Assembly (NCBI GenBank): GCA_013290035.1
Contig: JABCYT010000165.1
Span: 1 to 7,147 of the forward strand
Length of the DNA stretch: 7,147 nt
From: Alphaproteobacteria bacterium
GTDB taxonomy: Bacteria > Pseudomonadota > Alphaproteobacteria > Reyranellales > Reyranellaceae
Direction of reading: 5' to 3'
The translations under genes and the position numbers were made by a program. The notes below the pieces were generated by a model that ran no database searches, was not told where the DNA came from, and was given only the letters and a program-made list of their open reading frames with translations. This document shows positions 6,791 to 7,147 of this stretch, one piece after another; positions within the stretch are counted from its first letter, which is position 1; every line of letters begins with the position of its first letter.

Positions 6791-7147
6791 ATGAACGTGA
6801 CGACCAAGATGAAGGCGGCCGCGCCGGTGCGGCCGGATCTCGACCCCGACCTCAACAACCTCGCCATGTCGACGGAGGCGCAGCCGCTGTTCGATGCGGT
6901 GAAGAAGCACATCGAGGACAACGTCGCCCCGATTTCGGACGAGTTCTTCCGCCTGGGGGAAGGCCGCAAGGACAACTGGAGCTGGGCTCCTGGCCAGCTC
7001 GAGCTGCTCGAGGGCGCCAAGAACAAGGCCAAGGCTTCCGGCCTGTGGAACTTCTTTCTGCCCCATTCCGAGATCGGCCGCGGCCTCACCAACCTCGACT
7101 ATGCCTACATCGCCGCCGAGCTCGGCAAGCAGCCGCTCGCGTCGGAG
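6791..7147 (+). CDS. acyl-CoA dehydrogenase, N-terminal part (cut by window end)
   Basis: The 119 codons are open to the last base, with no stop in the window. The translation looks like the N-terminal helical domain of an acyl-CoA dehydrogenase, an FAD enzyme that introduces the alpha-beta double bond into acyl-CoA esters. SGLWNFFLP (83-91), followed by LTNLDYAYIAAELGKQPLASE (99-119), resembles the ACAD10/ACAD11-type branch, whose members often have 400-430 residues in this domain. FAD-binding and catalytic residues lie beyond the window, so substrate and activity cannot be judged. The start at ATG 6791 is supported by GAGGAG at 6779-6784, six bases upstream. It follows fhs by 36 bases, but an inverted repeat in that gap and the unrelated function suggest a separate unit. 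A link to oxalate metabolism is not evident. Confidence 0.88.
   Translation, partial: MNVTTKMKAAAPVRPDLDPDLNNLAMSTEAQPLFDAVKKHIEDNVAPISDEFFRLGEGRKDNWSWAPGQLELLEGAKNKAKASGLWNFFLPHSEIGRGLTNLDYAYIAAELGKQPLASE

Noticed and set aside
1..7147. CRISPR arrays, tRNA/rRNA genes, insertion sequences, phage genes or defence systems
   Set aside because: No regularly spaced repeats, RNA gene signatures, transposase or phage-like proteins were seen; coding genes account for almost all of the window.

Overview
The window is high-GC DNA with strong G/C preference at third codon positions, tightly packed genes all on the + strand, and long spurious antisense reading frames of the kind high GC produces. The protein types and a palindromic intergenic repeat of a familiar alphaproteobacterial style suggest an Alphaproteobacterium (Rhodospirillales/Hyphomicrobiales-like). 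That assignment rests on remembered family sequences, not on a search.

Layout: (1) 24-713, a GntR/FCD-family regulator. (2) 735-2465, oxalyl-CoA decarboxylase (oxc). (3) 2511-3935, formyl-CoA:oxalate CoA-transferase (frc) with an unusual lysine-rich N-terminal tail of about 50 residues. (4) 3939-4868, a stand-alone protein resembling the hydrolase/formyltransferase domain of 10-formyltetrahydrofolate dehydrogenase, 3 bases after frc and probably translationally coupled to it. (5) 4869-5056, an intergenic region filled mostly by a 97-base composite palindrome (4909-5005). (6) 5057-6754, formate-tetrahydrofolate ligase (fhs). (7) 6755-6790, a short gap with a perfect 10-bp inverted repeat whose right arm contains the next ribosome binding site. 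(8) 6791 to the window end, the N-terminal part of an acyl-CoA dehydrogenase.

Working model: genes 1-4 form a regulated oxalate-degradation operon, and fhs extends it into one-carbon metabolism. Frc moves CoA from formyl-CoA to oxalate, giving oxalyl-CoA and formate. Oxc decarboxylates oxalyl-CoA to formyl-CoA and CO2. Fhs captures formate on tetrahydrofolate with ATP. The formyltransferase-like protein sits exactly where formyl-CoA, formate and folate chemistry meet. It may be a 10-formyl-THF hydrolase, or, more speculatively, may pass formyl groups directly between CoA and folate. It is the most interesting unknown in the window. No oxalate transporter, oxalate-CoA ligase, oxalyl-CoA reductase or formate dehydrogenase is visible here.
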